From Clostridia bacterium (lineage in GTDB: Bacteria; Bacillota; Clostridia; Christensenellales; Borkfalkiaceae): a stretch of 53,753 nucleotides of DNA. The notes beneath the pieces were generated by a model. It was given only the letters and a program-made list of their open reading frames with translations, was not told where the DNA came from and ran no database searches. Positions 1-8,955 of this stretch are shown here, in pieces. The DNA lies in assembly GCA_017457215.1 (NCBI GenBank), contig JAFTHU010000019.1:1-53753 (forward strand), written 5' to 3'. Both the position numbers and the translations under genes were made by a program. The stretch's first letter is position 1. Each line of letters opens with the position of its first letter.

Positions 1-1187
1 ACCGTTCTGCCGCCTTCACGGATAGCGAAACGAAGACCTTCTTCGAGTGCTACGGGCTTAATAAGAACAACTTTCATTTCGATGTTGTCGCCAGGCATAA
101 CCATTTCTACGCCTTCGGGAAGTTCGATCTTACCCGTAACGTCCGTCGTACGTACGAAGAATTGAGGACGATAGTTGTTGAAGAATGCGGTATGACGGCC
201 ACCTTCTTCCTTCTTAAGAACGTATACTTGAGCCTGGAATTCCGTACCAGTAGCAACGGAACCGGGTTTCGCAATAACTTGACCCTTCTGGATATCCGTT
301 CTGTTGATACCACGAAGCAACGCACCTACGTTGTCGCCTGCTTGCGCTTCGTCCAAAAGCTTGTGGAACATTTCAAGACCAGTGATCGTCGTCGTCATGG
401 GCTTATCGATAAGACCAACGATTTCTGCGGGTTCACCAACGTGAGCAACACCACGTTCGATACGACCAGTAGCAACTGTACCACGACCAGAGATCGTGAA
501 CACGTCTTCTACAGGAAGAAGGAAAGGTTTGGAATCTTCACGTGCAGGGGTAGGAATGTAAGAGTCAATAGCTGCCATAAGTTCTACAATGGGAGCAACT
601 GCGGGATCTGCCATGATTTCGTCAGCGGGTTTGTCGGAAGAAGCTACTTCAAGAGCTTTCAACGCAGAACCACGGATAACGGGGATATCGTCACCAGGGA
701 AGTCGTAGGAGGAAAGCAAATCTCTGATATCCATTTCTACGAGTTCAAGCAATTCTTCGTCGTCAACAAGGTCGGTCTTGTTCATGAATACAACGATATA
801 AGGAACGCCTACCTGACGAGCAAGCAAGATGTGTTCGCGAGTCTGGGGCATAGGACCATCCGTTGCTGCGCAAACAAGGATAGCACCGTCCATCTGTGCA
901 GCACCCGTGATCATGTTTTTAACATAGTCAGCGTGGCCCGGGCAGTCAACGTGTGCATAGTGACGAGCATCCGTCTGATATTCAACGTGTGCGGTATTGA
1001 TTGTGATACCACGTGCTCTTTCTTCGGGAGCCTTATCGATCTGGTCGTATCTCATCTTTTCAGCACCGCCGCGAGCTGCCATAACCATCGTGATAGCTGC
1101 GGTCAAAGTCGTTTTACCGTGGTCAACGTGGCCGATCGTACCAATGTTAACGTGGGGTTTACTTCTGTCAAATTTAGCTTTAGCCAT
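1..1187 (-). CDS. tuf: Elongation factor Tu (partial, C-terminus beyond window)
   Basis: Translation elongation factor Tu, the GTPase that brings aminoacyl-tRNA to the ribosome in the cytoplasm. The reading frame runs from ATG at 1187 to the window edge, about 395 codons, so only roughly the last ten residues are missing. The start is fixed by a GGAGGA ribosome binding site at 1195-1200. Visible motifs are the G1 loop GHVDHGKTT near residues 19-27, DCPGH (G3) and NKTD (G4), followed by the two beta-barrel domains; the visible end reads REGGRTV, as expected just before the family C-terminus. It is the last gene of the str operon (rpsL-rpsG-fusA-tuf) but also has its own promoter. Identity is certain. 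Confidence 0.98.
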   Translation of the reverse strand, partial: MAKAKFDRSKPHVNIGTIGHVDHGKTTLTAAITMVMAARGGAEKMRYDQIDKAPEERARGITINTAHVEYQTDARHYAHVDCPGHADYVKNMITGAAQMDGAILVCAATDGPMPQTREHILLARQVGVPYIVVFMNKTDLVDDEELLELVEMDIRDLLSSYDFPGDDIPVIRGSALKALEVASSDKPADEIMADPAVAPIVELMAAIDSYIPTPAREDSKPFLLPVEDVFTISGRGTVATGRIERGVAHVGEPAEIVGLIDKPMTTTITGLEMFHKLLDEAQAGDNVGALLRGINRTDIQKGQVIAKPGSVATGTEFQAQVYVLKKEEGGRHTAFFNNYRPQFFVRTTDVTGKIELPEGVEMVMPGDNIEMKVVLIKPVALEEGLRFAIREGGRT

Positions 1188-1320
1188 TTTAAAATCCTCC
1201 GATTTTCTTATAATATTTTTTATTTTTAAAATGATAACCTGTCCAAATCCGGACGCAGCTACCTATCATTTTTTCAAATGATTTTGATATAACCGACTTT
1301 CCAATCTATCGGACAAATCT

Positions 1321-1349
1321 ATTATATCTTAAATTTTACAAATTATCAA
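1321..1349 (-). promoter_or_regulatory. Sigma-A promoter of tuf
   Basis: On the minus strand a TTGATA -35 (1344-1349) and a perfect TATAAT -10 (1321-1326) are 17 bases apart. The predicted start near 1314 gives a leader of about 125 bases before tuf. The leader contains a short inverted repeat, ATCATTT/AAATGAT. This would let tuf be transcribed independently of the upstream str genes. Confidence 0.75.
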
Positions 1350-1380
1350 ATGTTTGAAAGGACTTTTCAAAAAATTCTTT

Positions 1381-1417
1381 GATAATTTTTGTGTTCTCCC
1401 CGCTTTTTTACGGGGAG
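1381..1417 (-). terminator. Weak terminator or attenuator after fusA
   Basis: A 7 bp stem (1396-1402 with 1411-1417) with an 8-base loop lies just after the fusA stop. The sequence after the hairpin on the minus strand is A-rich rather than a run of T, so termination is probably partial, leaving some readthrough into tuf. Confidence 0.45.
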
Positions 1418-1426
1418 ACAAGTGTT

Positions 1427-3508
1427 TTACGCTTTCTTACCGCGCTTTTCAACAATTTCCTTGGAAATGCTGGAAGGCACTTCGTTATAATGGTCGAACT
1501 GCATCGTGAATTGGCCACGACCTTGCGTTCTGGAACGAAGTTCCGTTGCATAACCGAACATTTCGGACAGAGGGATTTCTGCGTCGATAATCTTCGCACC
1601 GTTTCTATCGTCCGTACCAAGGATTGTACCACGACGACCGGATACGTTACCCATAAGGTCGCCAAAGTAATCTTCCGGCGTAATAATCTGCACTTTCATA
1701 ATCGGTTCAAGAAGTACGGGATTTGCTTTTTCCATACCGTTCTTGAAGCCCATCGAACCTGCAATCTTGAACGCCATTTCGGACGAGTCAACTTCGTGAT
1801 ACGAACCGTCGTATACAACAACCTTGAAGTCCACGATTTCGTAGCCAGCAAGGAAACCGTTTTTCGCCGCTTCCTGAATACCCTTGTCGATTGCAGGGAT
1901 ATATTCCTTGGGAATCGAACCGCCAACGGTTGCGTCTTCGAACGCATAGCCTTGACCGGGTTCTTGAGGAATAAGACGAAGTTTACAGTGCCCGTATTGA
2001 CCTTTACCACCGGACTGACGCTTGTACATACCTTCGCATTCTACTTCGCGGCGGAACGTTTCTCTGTATGCAACCTGAGGAGCACCAACGTTTGCTTCTA
2101 CCTTAAATTCACGAAGCAGACGGTCTACGATAATGTCAAGGTGCAATTCGCCCATACCCGCGATGATCGTTTGACCCGTTTCTTGATCGGTATACGTCTT
2201 GAACGTAGGGTCTTCTTCGGCAAGCTTAATAAGCGCCATCGTCATCTTTTCCTGACCTGCTTTCGTCTTGGGTTCAAGGGAAAGCTGGATAACGGGTTCA
2301 GGGAATACCATCTTTTCAAGAATAATGGGGTGCTTTTCATCACAGAGCGTATCACCCGTCGTCGTATATTTCAAACCAACGATTGCACAGATATCACCCG
2401 AGCAAATTTCAGGGATATCCTTTCTTTCGTTTGCGTGCATCTGTACAAGACGACCTACACGTTCTTTCTTTTCCTTTGTGGAGTTGTAAACATACGAACC
2501 AGCGGAAAGTACGCCCGAATATGCACGGAAATATGCAAGCGAGCCTACAAACGGGTCGGTTGCAATTTTGAATGCAAGACCAGCGAAAGGTTCGTCGTCA
2601 GCCGTTCTTCTGATTTCTTCCGCATCCGTATCAGGGTTCGTACCCTTAACGTTTGCTACGTCAAGAGGGCTGGGGAGGAAGTTGATAACCGCGTCAAGAA
2701 GGAATTGTACACCCTTGTTCTTATAAGACGAACCGCAGAGCATAGGGATTGCTTCCATGTTCAAGCAACGGATACGAATACCTTTGATAATTTCTTCCGC
2801 CGTCAAATCCCCTTCTTCGAAGAATTTTTCGGTAAGCTCGTCATCAGCTTCAGCAGCTGCTTCTACAAGCTTCATTCTATATTCTTCTGCAATATCTTTC
2901 ATATCTTCGGGAATAGGTTCTTTACGGAAATCTTTACCCAAGTCGTCGTAGTAAACTTCTGCTTCCATATTGATAAGGTCTACGATACCTCTAAACGTAT
3001 CTTCCTTACCGATGGGAAGTTCGATGGGAACAGGGTTTGCACCAAGTCTTTCGCGAATCATATTTTCAACGCGGTAGTAATCGGCACCATTGATGTCCAT
3101 CTTGTTAACGTATGCGATACGGGGAACTTTGTAGTTGTCCGCCTGTCTCCATACGGTTTCGGACTGGGGTTCAACACCGCCCTTTGCGCAGAACGTTGCC
3201 ACCGCGCCGTCGAGTACACGCAAAGAACGTTCAACTTCTACCGTGAAGTCAACGTGTCCCGGGGTATCGATAATGTTAAAACGGTGATTTTTCCAAACGC
3301 AGGTCGTTGCTGCGGACGTGATCGTAATACCACGTTCCTGTTCCTGTGCCATCCAGTCCATAACGGCAGTACCTTCGTGAGTATCGCCGATCTTGTGCGT
3401 TTTACCCGTATAGAACAGGATACGTTCAGTCGTCGTCGTTTTACCCGCGTCGATATGCGCCATGATACCAAAGTTTCTGGTATGGAGTAAATCGTATTCT
3501 CTAGCCAT
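1427..3508 (-). CDS. fusA: Elongation factor G
   Basis: Ribosomal translocase EF-G, 693 residues, the usual length. It hydrolyses GTP to move tRNAs and mRNA through the ribosome and works with RRF in recycling. The N-terminal G domain shows AHIDAGKTT (about 17-25), DTPGHVDF and NKMD; the later domains carry the GQYGHCKLR and PVLLEPIM segments typical of EF-G. It begins 12 bases after rpsG and has an AGAGG-type ribosome binding site. The switch and GTPase residues look intact, so it is a canonical EF-G and not a tetracycline-resistance or stand-alone recycling paralogue, which is also what the str-operon position indicates. Confidence 0.98.
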   Translation of the reverse strand: MAREYDLLHTRNFGIMAHIDAGKTTTTERILFYTGKTHKIGDTHEGTAVMDWMAQEQERGITITSAATTCVWKNHRFNIIDTPGHVDFTVEVERSLRVLDGAVATFCAKGGVEPQSETVWRQADNYKVPRIAYVNKMDINGADYYRVENMIRERLGANPVPIELPIGKEDTFRGIVDLINMEAEVYYDDLGKDFRKEPIPEDMKDIAEEYRMKLVEAAAEADDELTEKFFEEGDLTAEEIIKGIRIRCLNMEAIPMLCGSSYKNKGVQFLLDAVINFLPSPLDVANVKGTNPDTDAEEIRRTADDEPFAGLAFKIATDPFVGSLAYFRAYSGVLSAGSYVYNSTKEKKERVGRLVQMHANERKDIPEICSGDICAIVGLKYTTTGDTLCDEKHPIILEKMVFPEPVIQLSLEPKTKAGQEKMTMALIKLAEEDPTFKTYTDQETGQTIIAGMGELHLDIIVDRLLREFKVEANVGAPQVAYRETFRREVECEGMYKRQSGGKGQYGHCKLRLIPQEPGQGYAFEDATVGGSIPKEYIPAIDKGIQEAAKNGFLAGYEIVDFKVVVYDGSYHEVDSSEMAFKIAGSMGFKNGMEKANPVLLEPIMKVQIITPEDYFGDLMGNVSGRRGTILGTDDRNGAKIIDAEIPLSEMFGYATELRSRTQGRGQFTMQFDHYNEVPSSISKEIVEKRGKKA

Positions 3509-3520
3509 AATTTACCTCTT

Positions 3521-3991
3521 TTAGAATCTGAAGTGAGCGAATGCTTTGTTCGCTTCTGCCATTCTGTGCGTATCTTCCTTCTTCTTAACAGAACCGCCCG
3601 CATTGTTATACGCGTCCATAAGTTCTGCTGCGAGTCTGGATGCCATTTCTCTTTCGCTTCTCTTTCTCGTATTGATAACGAGCCAACGGATAGCCAAAGT
3701 TTGGCGTCTTTCGGGTCTGATTTCGATAGGAACTTGATAGTTAGCACCACCTACACGGCGAGCTTTTACTTCTACAACAGGCATAACGTTTTCCATTGCC
3801 TGCTTGAAGATTTCCATGGGATCCATACCGAGCTTTTCACCCATAATTTTGAATGCATCGTAAACGATTGCCTGCGCCGTACCCTTTTTGCCGTCGAGCA
3901 TGATCTGGTTGATCAATTTCGTAACAACTTTGCTACCATACATAGGATCGGGCAGAACGTCTCTTTTAGGGACATTACCTCTTCTAGGCAT
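3521..3991 (-). CDS. rpsG: 30S ribosomal protein S7
   Basis: Small-subunit protein S7, 156 residues, the usual length, which nucleates assembly of the 16S rRNA 3' major domain and contacts tRNA in the E site. The N-terminus [16 protein letters not shown] and the [11 protein letters not shown] segment are family hallmarks. A strong AAAGGAGG ribosome binding site precedes the ATG. In E. coli S7 represses its own operon by binding the rpsL-rpsG spacer; here that spacer is long and rich in hairpins, so an equivalent loop is plausible but not shown. Confidence 0.98.
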   Translation of the reverse strand: MPRRGNVPKRDVLPDPMYGSKVVTKLINQIMLDGKKGTAQAIVYDAFKIMGEKLGMDPMEIFKQAMENVMPVVEVKARRVGGANYQVPIEIRPERRQTLAIRWLVINTRKRSEREMASRLAAELMDAYNNAGGSVKKKEDTHRMAEANKAFAHFRF

Positions 3992-4268
3992 AATATTAAT
4001 CCTCCTTTAAAATTTTTTGATAAGGGCATTACCCTTCAGTACAGCTATCGCGCCACCGAATCTTCGTCGGGGTGCGAATCTTCTGCAACTCTCGTTGCAT
4101 ACTGCCTACTTTTATTCGGGGCTTTTCGAGCTATATTCCGATTAACAAGTAGGTCTTTTGCGTTTTGGTTTCCTAGTCTTAAAACGCAACCGACTTTCGG
4201 GTTTTTAAGAGCTCCCGTTGCTCTGAAAGCAAATGCTTTCTACTTTGTCGCTAACGCTTGTCCACTAA
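3992..4268 (-). promoter_or_regulatory. Structured rpsL-rpsG intercistronic region
   Basis: This 277-base spacer holds no convincing gene but has a dense series of inverted repeats: 4022-4036 (5 bp, AAGGG/CCCTT), 4056-4070 (4 bp), 4084-4099 (6 bp, tetraloop-sized), 4159-4188 (8 bp, TGCGTTTT/AAAACGCA), 4209-4223 (4 bp) and 4225-4240 (6-7 bp). None is followed by a T run on the minus strand, so they look like RNA structure rather than a terminator. The rpsG ribosome binding site sits at the downstream edge. A role as an S7-binding autoregulatory region is an inference from the E. coli str operon. Confidence 0.5.
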
Positions 4269-4640
4269 TTACTTGGGACGTTTTGCACCGTACTTGGAAC
4301 GGGACTGCTTACGTTTTGCAACACCGGCAGTATCAAGCGCACCGCGTACGATATGGTAACGTACACCGGGCAAGTCCTTAACACGTCCGCCTCTAATCAG
4401 AACGGAGCTGTGCTCCTGAAGGTTGTGACCTTCGCCGGGAATGTAAACCGTACCTTCCTGCTTGTTCGTAAGGCGCACACGTGCAATCTTACGCATAGCG
4501 GAGTTAGGCTTCTTGGGAGAAGTCGTGGTTACGGACAAACATACGCCGCGCTTCTGGGGGCAGTTGTCAAGAATAGGACTCTTCGACTTGTACATGATAC
4601 GTTCTCTGCCCTTTTTGATGAGCTGGTTAATAGTAGGCAT
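4269..4640 (-). CDS. rpsL: 30S ribosomal protein S12
   Basis: Decoding-centre protein S12, 123 residues. The conserved PKKPNSA segment and the [13 protein letters not shown] segment are both present with the lysines whose change causes streptomycin resistance in other bacteria, so this is the susceptible-type sequence. It is the first gene of the str operon, preceded by a GGAGG-type ribosome binding site and a strong promoter about 150 bases upstream. The C-terminus SKYGAKRPK is intact. The 277-base gap to rpsG is much longer than the roughly 100 bases of the E. coli spacer. Confidence 0.98.
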   Translation of the reverse strand: MPTINQLIKKGRERIMYKSKSPILDNCPQKRGVCLSVTTTSPKKPNSAMRKIARVRLTNKQEGTVYIPGEGHNLQEHSSVLIRGGRVKDLPGVRYHIVRGALDTAGVAKRKQSRSKYGAKRPK

Positions 4641-4789
4641 ATTTTTGACCTCCTTGTAAAAATTTTGGAATATATTTCCCTCGAAACTGCCCTTACCGCA
4701 ATTTCAAAGAAACCGAATTTAGTGGTTGCGCTTTTCGTCAACCCTTTGCATTCTTCCGCAAAAGGGCATAGTACGCCCAAAGCCGCAAC
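4641..4789 (-). promoter_or_regulatory. rpsL 5' leader
   Basis: Untranslated leader between the predicted transcription start and rpsL. It contains a GGGC/GCCC inverted repeat (4764-4778) and further complementary stretches, but I recognise no known riboswitch or ribosomal-protein leader family. No small gene with a ribosome binding site is apparent. Confidence 0.4.
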
Positions 4790-4795
4790 GATATT

Positions 4796-4824
4796 ATTTT
4801 AACACGCCGACAAACATTTGTCAA
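4796..4824 (-). promoter_or_regulatory. Sigma-A promoter of the str operon
   Basis: A perfect TTGACA -35 (4819-4824) and TAAAAT -10 (4796-4801) are exactly 17 bases apart on the minus strand. Transcription would begin near 4789 and read rpsL-rpsG-fusA. Confidence 0.85.
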
Positions 4825-4896
4825 ACGTTTGCGCAAACTTTTTTTAAACTTTTTCCATAGTTTACCGTTTTTTCGGTGTTTTTACTCTTTTTAAGC

Positions 4897-4922
4897 AAAA
4901 AAAAAGGAATTTCACTTCCTTT
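4897..4922 (-). terminator. Intrinsic terminator after the 4944-6017 lipoprotein gene
   Basis: A 7 bp AAAGGAA/TTCCTTT hairpin (4903-4909 with 4916-4922) is followed on the minus strand by an unbroken T run. It separates the lipoprotein transcript from the str promoter. Confidence 0.85.
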
Positions 4923-4943
4923 CTTTTGTTATATTCAACCAAC

Positions 4944-6017
4944 TTATAATCTCAACCAGAGAGCCGGGCAAACTCCGCATTCCGTATAATGCACGTAATA
5001 ATAATTGTTTTCGTTATAATAATCCAAGTTTTGTACGGCGTCGTCGTGCCCGTAAAAAGGAGAACGCAACCACCACGGGGAAACGTATTTCACTGTTCCC
5101 GTCAATCTGTAAAAATAACAGCCCTGGCTCTTTGCGTAATCACTCGAATTTCTATCCTTTGCCGCCCCCTCAAACCCGTACGCAGGGTTCGTTATCTCCT
5201 CATAGCTAAGTAAAAAAACCTTATCTTCCGTGTCTTCGCACGCGTATTCGTTCACGCCGTTATTCCAATACAGCGGATTCCCGTTTGGATTGGTACTCTT
5301 CTCGCTATTATCCAACAATGTAGATTGAATATATCTTTGTTCTGCCGCCGTAAAAGCCGTTTCATAAAAAATTTCGTTCAACCATTTTCTAATGTTGCTT
5401 TGCTTGTAATTGTTCGCATATATTTTTTCGCCGTTTATTACTCTGTTATCCCTGTGAGAATAATATTCTTGCGCATCAATAATACTGTTACAATGCAAAA
5501 ACGCACTGCCATCCCCCTCCTCCAAAACAATCCAATTAAGCGCTTCCCATTGAAACCAATAAACCAGCTCCACCTCGTATCCGTTTTCCTGCTGACAATT
5601 AACAGAAGAAGGCGCAAACGTGTGATTGGGTCTATATTCTTCAAAATAAACGGCACGATATTTAACATCCTCGTGAATCACGTCGCAATACCACATATAT
5701 TCCGTCTCATTTTCCCCGTCCGCATAGTACCCATACGAAATCCATTTCTCGCTTCCCTCCGACGGAGTCTCATCCACCGTTTCAAGCAAAAGTGCCGTCA
5801 ATTCCTCATCCATTACCCTTGTTTGCGGATACGAGCCAAAATTAACAGTACCGTTTTCCAGCCTTTCATACGGCACGTTTTCCCCATCAAAACCGAACTC
5901 GGAAGAACTTCCACCCGTATTCCCCATTTCACCATCTCCACTTTTACCGCAAGATGTTACAGCGATTGTCATGCTGAATGCCAACAAAAGCACCATAATT
6001 TTATTCCACACTTTCAT
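4944..6017 (-). CDS. Lipoprotein with DUF6273-like C-terminal domain
   Basis: A secreted, lipid-anchored protein of 357 residues with unknown function. The N-terminus has a basic start, a hydrophobic stretch and a TSC lipobox (cysteine about residue 24), then a Gly/Ser/Asn-rich linker. The C-terminal half carries the pattern NIRKWLN...FY..AF...E, WWLRSP and a final PALWL, which I recognise as the DUF6273 type common in gut Firmicutes. The ATG at 6017 is chosen because it has a GAGGG site and starts a proper signal peptide; a TTG further upstream would add a tail with no such features. It has its own promoter and terminator, so it is monocistronic. No catalytic residues can be named. Confidence 0.8.
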   Translation of the reverse strand: MKVWNKIMVLLLAFSMTIAVTSCGKSGDGEMGNTGGSSSEFGFDGENVPYERLENGTVNFGSYPQTRVMDEELTALLLETVDETPSEGSEKWISYGYYADGENETEYMWYCDVIHEDVKYRAVYFEEYRPNHTFAPSSVNCQQENGYEVELVYWFQWEALNWIVLEEGDGSAFLHCNSIIDAQEYYSHRDNRVINGEKIYANNYKQSNIRKWLNEIFYETAFTAAEQRYIQSTLLDNSEKSTNPNGNPLYWNNGVNEYACEDTEDKVFLLSYEEITNPAYGFEGAAKDRNSSDYAKSQGCYFYRLTGTVKYVSPWWLRSPFYGHDDAVQNLDYYNENNYYYVHYTECGVCPALWLRL

Positions 6018-6050
6018 ATTTTTTCCCTCAAGAAAATCTATTCTACTTCT

Positions 6051-6079
6051 ATCGTATACTTCCGTTTCATTTTTATCAA
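6051..6079 (-). promoter_or_regulatory. Promoter of the DUF6273-like lipoprotein gene
   Basis: TTGATA (6074-6079) and TACGAT (6051-6056) with a 17-base spacer on the minus strand, placing the start near 6044, upstream of the chosen ATG and downstream of the alternative TTG at 6101. Confidence 0.6.
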
Positions 6080-6100
6080 GCTCTTTTTGTAAAACAAGCA

Positions 6101-6127
6101 AAAAAATCCCTGAGCGCCGTCAAGGAT
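6101..6127 (-). terminator. Intrinsic terminator after valS
   Basis: An 8 bp stem (6106-6113 with 6120-6127, one G-U pair in the RNA) with a 6-base loop is followed by a T run on the minus strand, 17 bases after the valS stop. Confidence 0.8.
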
Positions 6128-6143
6128 TTTTTTCTGTTCACTT

Positions 6144-8765
6144 TTATAAATTCTCTAATTGAGCGACGCACTTTGCTTTCATATCTTGATATTTCGCAAG
6201 TTTTTCTTTTTCCGCATCTACAAGCTTTGCGGGCGCTTTGGAAACAAAACTTTCGTTTTTCAGTTTCCCTGATGCGCGGGCAATTTCCCCGTCGATACGT
6301 TCAATTTCCGCCGTCAAACGAGCCTTTTCTTTTTCAATATCCACAAGTTCGCCAAGCGGCACGTAAATTTGCGCAATTTCTGTTACCGAAGATACCGTCT
6401 TACCTTCCACAGTCGCTCCGCTGTCTACAAAATTCAACGCGCTTGCCCCCGAAAGCTTCATAATACAGTCTTTGTTGACCTGAATCAAACGCTTGCTTTC
6501 GGTAACAATATTGATCTCCACTTTTTTCGAAGGAGGACAATCTGCATCCTTTTTCATAGCACGCACAGCCTTGATGATATCCATAACCCCTTCAAACGCC
6601 TTTGCCTCTTTCTTATACGCCATTTTGGAGTTGTATCTGGGGAAGTCGGAAATCATAATACTGCCCTTTACGTTCGGCAGATTTGCATAAATTTCTTCCG
6701 TAACGAACGGAATAAACGGATGCAATAATTTTAACGCGTTTTCCAATACGAAACAAAGCACCGCCAACGCATCTTTCTTTCTGTTTTCGTCCTCGCCGTA
6801 CAAAGCGGGTTTGGAAAGTTCGATATACCAATCGCAGAAATTTTCCCAAACGAAATCACACACGATATCGCCCGCAACACCCATTTCATATTTATTGAGG
6901 TTGGTGGTTACTTCGCGGATACAATTTTGCAATTTCGAAATAATCCATTTATCCGCAGGCGCAAGTTTTATATCTGTGATTGCAGGAATTTTCTTCCCTT
7001 CTACGTTCATAAGAACGAAACGAGCTGCATTCCAAAGCTTGTTGATAAAGTTACGGCAAGCCTCTACTTTCGTATCCGAATAACGGGTGTCGTTTCCGGG
7101 CGCTACGCCGCGGAGCAAGGACAAGCGCAAAGAGTCCGCCCCGTATTTTTCGATAACTTCCAACGGATCGATACCATTGCCGAGCGATTTACTCATCTTT
7201 CTGCCCTGTTCGTCACGAACGATACCGTGGATAAGGACGTCGTGGAAAGGCACTTTGCCCGTATGTTCTATCCCCGAGAAAATCATTCTGGACACCCAAA
7301 AGAAAATGATATCGTAGCCCGTAACAAGAACGTCGGTGGGATAGAAATATTTATAATCCTCCGTTTCCTCGGGATAACCAAGCGTAGAGAACGGCCAAAG
7401 CGCGGAAGAGAACCATGTATCCAGCACATCTTCATCCTGTTTTAAATGGGCACCGCCGCAAATAGGACATACCGTAGGGTCTTCCTTTTCACAAACGACT
7501 TGTCCACAGTCTTGACAATACCAAACGGGAATACGGTGCCCCCACCAAAGCTGACGGGAAATACACCAATCACGCACGTTTTCCATCCAGTTATAATAAA
7601 TTTTGGAGAAACGTTCGGGAACGAATTTCGTCTTATTTTTCATAACCGCTTGAATTGCGGGTTTTGCCAAAGGCTCCATTTTTACAAACCATTGTTTGGA
7701 AACAATGGGTTCTACCGTAGAATGGCAGCGGTAACAATGCCCCACGTTGTGCGTATGTTTTTCTATTTTGACAAGATTGCCGCTCGCTTCCAAATCCGCA
7801 ACAATCTTCTTTCTTGCTACGTATCTATCCAATCCGTTATACGAGCCTGCAAGCTCGTTCATTGTACCGTCGTCGTTCATAACACGGATAATAGGCAAGC
7901 TGTGGCGCTTCCCCACCTCAAAGTCGTTGGGGTCGTGCGCAGGCGTGATTTTAACGCAACCCGTACCGAACGTAGGGTCAACGTATTCGTCCGCAATAAC
8001 GGGGATTTCCCTATCTGTCAACGGCAATTTCAAAGTTTTACCAACGAGCGCTTTGTAACGCTCGTCATCGGGATGTACAGCCACCGCCGTATCCCCAAGC
8101 ATCGTTTCAGGACGGGTCGTAGCCACTACAACGTCTACATTACCGTCCGTTGCGGAATAGCGCAAATGCCAGAAATGTCCGTCTTCTTCTGCGTATTCTA
8201 CTTCTGCATCCGAAAGCGCCGTTTTACAGCAAGGACACCAGTTGATAATTCTGTCCCCTTGATAAATCAAACCTTTATTGTAGAGGTTGACAAACACTTC
8301 ACGAACCGCGCGAGAGCATTTTTCATCCATCGTGAACGCTTGGCGCGACCAATCGCAGGACGTACCCATTTTGCGTTGTTGCATCATAATACGGTTGCCG
8401 TACTGTTCTTTCCATTCCCAAGCACGCACAAGGAAACCGTCACGACCAATATCCGCTTTCGTAACCCCTTCCGATTTCATTTTTTCTACAATTTTTACTT
8501 CCGTAGCAATCGAGGCGTGGTCGCAGCCAGGCAACCATAACGCAGAATAACCCTGCATTCTTTTAAATCGAATCAAAGTATCTTGCATCGTCGCGTCCAT
8601 AGCATGTCCCATATGCAGCTGCCCCGTAATATTGGGAGGCGGCATCATAATTGTAAAGGGAACTTTGTTTGCATCTACTTCCGCACGAAAATAACCCGAT
8701 TGTTCCCAATCAGCATAAATTCTGTCCTCAAAATCTTTTGGATTGTACGTCTTTTGCATCTCCAT
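6144..8765 (-). CDS. valS: Valyl-tRNA synthetase
   Basis: Class I aminoacyl-tRNA synthetase that charges tRNA-Val with valine and edits mischarged threonine; 873 residues, the usual length. The HIGH-type motif HMGH is at residues 51-54 after PPPNITGQL, the KMSKS loop reads [11 protein letters not shown], and the C-terminal 60 or so residues form the tRNA-binding coiled coil typical of ValRS. Two in-frame ATGs lie six bases apart (8765 and 8759); the first has a GTGGGG-like site at suitable distance. A perfect consensus promoter lies upstream, and the leader carries no T-box motif, so it seems not to be controlled by uncharged tRNA in the way many Bacillota synthetase genes are. Confidence 0.97.
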   Translation of the reverse strand: MEMQKTYNPKDFEDRIYADWEQSGYFRAEVDANKVPFTIMMPPPNITGQLHMGHAMDATMQDTLIRFKRMQGYSALWLPGCDHASIATEVKIVEKMKSEGVTKADIGRDGFLVRAWEWKEQYGNRIMMQQRKMGTSCDWSRQAFTMDEKCSRAVREVFVNLYNKGLIYQGDRIINWCPCCKTALSDAEVEYAEEDGHFWHLRYSATDGNVDVVVATTRPETMLGDTAVAVHPDDERYKALVGKTLKLPLTDREIPVIADEYVDPTFGTGCVKITPAHDPNDFEVGKRHSLPIIRVMNDDGTMNELAGSYNGLDRYVARKKIVADLEASGNLVKIEKHTHNVGHCYRCHSTVEPIVSKQWFVKMEPLAKPAIQAVMKNKTKFVPERFSKIYYNWMENVRDWCISRQLWWGHRIPVWYCQDCGQVVCEKEDPTVCPICGGAHLKQDEDVLDTWFSSALWPFSTLGYPEETEDYKYFYPTDVLVTGYDIIFFWVSRMIFSGIEHTGKVPFHDVLIHGIVRDEQGRKMSKSLGNGIDPLEVIEKYGADSLRLSLLRGVAPGNDTRYSDTKVEACRNFINKLWNAARFVLMNVEGKKIPAITDIKLAPADKWIISKLQNCIREVTTNLNKYEMGVAGDIVCDFVWENFCDWYIELSKPALYGEDENRKKDALAVLCFVLENALKLLHPFIPFVTEEIYANLPNVKGSIMISDFPRYNSKMAYKKEAKAFEGVMDIIKAVRAMKKDADCPPSKKVEINIVTESKRLIQVNKDCIMKLSGASALNFVDSGATVEGKTVSSVTEIAQIYVPLGELVDIEKEKARLTAEIERIDGEIARASGKLKNESFVSKAPAKLVDAEKEKLAKYQDMKAKCVAQLENL

Positions 8766-8839
8766 ATCGGTAAAAACCCCACTTTGGTTTTCTTATTTTT
8801 TCTTACTCTATTCTTCCCTAGATTATCGAAAGGGCACAA

Positions 8840-8856
8840 TACTCTATTTTAGAGTA
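8840..8856. repeat. 7 bp inverted repeat at the valS transcription start
   Basis: TACTCTA, three bases, TAGAGTA: a perfect palindrome beginning about two bases after the predicted valS start. It could be a 5' RNA hairpin or a repressor operator. Confidence 0.6.
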
Positions 8857-8864
8857 GCTTTCCC

Positions 8865-8893
8865 ATTATAATACTTTCCTTTGTAATTGTCAA
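8865..8893 (-). promoter_or_regulatory. Consensus promoter of valS
   Basis: Perfect TTGACA (8888-8893) and perfect TATAAT (8865-8870) with a 17-base spacer on the minus strand. The -35 is half of the palindrome AATTGTCAATT (8885-8895), which also provides the -35 of the divergent ABC transporter promoter. Confidence 0.88.
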
Positions 8894-8916
8894 TTAGAAA
8901 TGCCCGTTCATATAAT
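8887..8916 (+). promoter_or_regulatory. Promoter of the NMT1-type ABC transporter operon
   Basis: TTGTCA (8887-8892) and TATAAT (8911-8916) with an 18-base spacer on the plus strand. The -35 overlaps the valS -35 on the other strand, so the two polymerases should compete. Confidence 0.65.
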
Positions 8917-8955
8917 ATATTATCCAAAAATTTTTTAATCGGAGAAACAACCAAT

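Noticed and set aside
162-1229. Long plus-strand reading frame opposite tuf
   Set aside because: It is the antisense shadow of the highly biased EF-Tu gene, with no ribosome binding site and no protein-like composition.
1379-3490. 703-codon plus-strand frame opposite fusA
   Set aside because: Antisense of EF-G caused by strong codon bias; composition rich in Cys, Phe and His is not protein-like.
8766-8940. T-box leader upstream of valS
   Set aside because: No AGGGTGGNACCGCG-type motif on the minus strand and the leader (about 90 bases) is too short.
8770-8955. TPP or FMN riboswitch before the NMT1-type transporter
   Set aside because: No conserved CTGAGA/ACCTG-type TPP core or RFN element is present.
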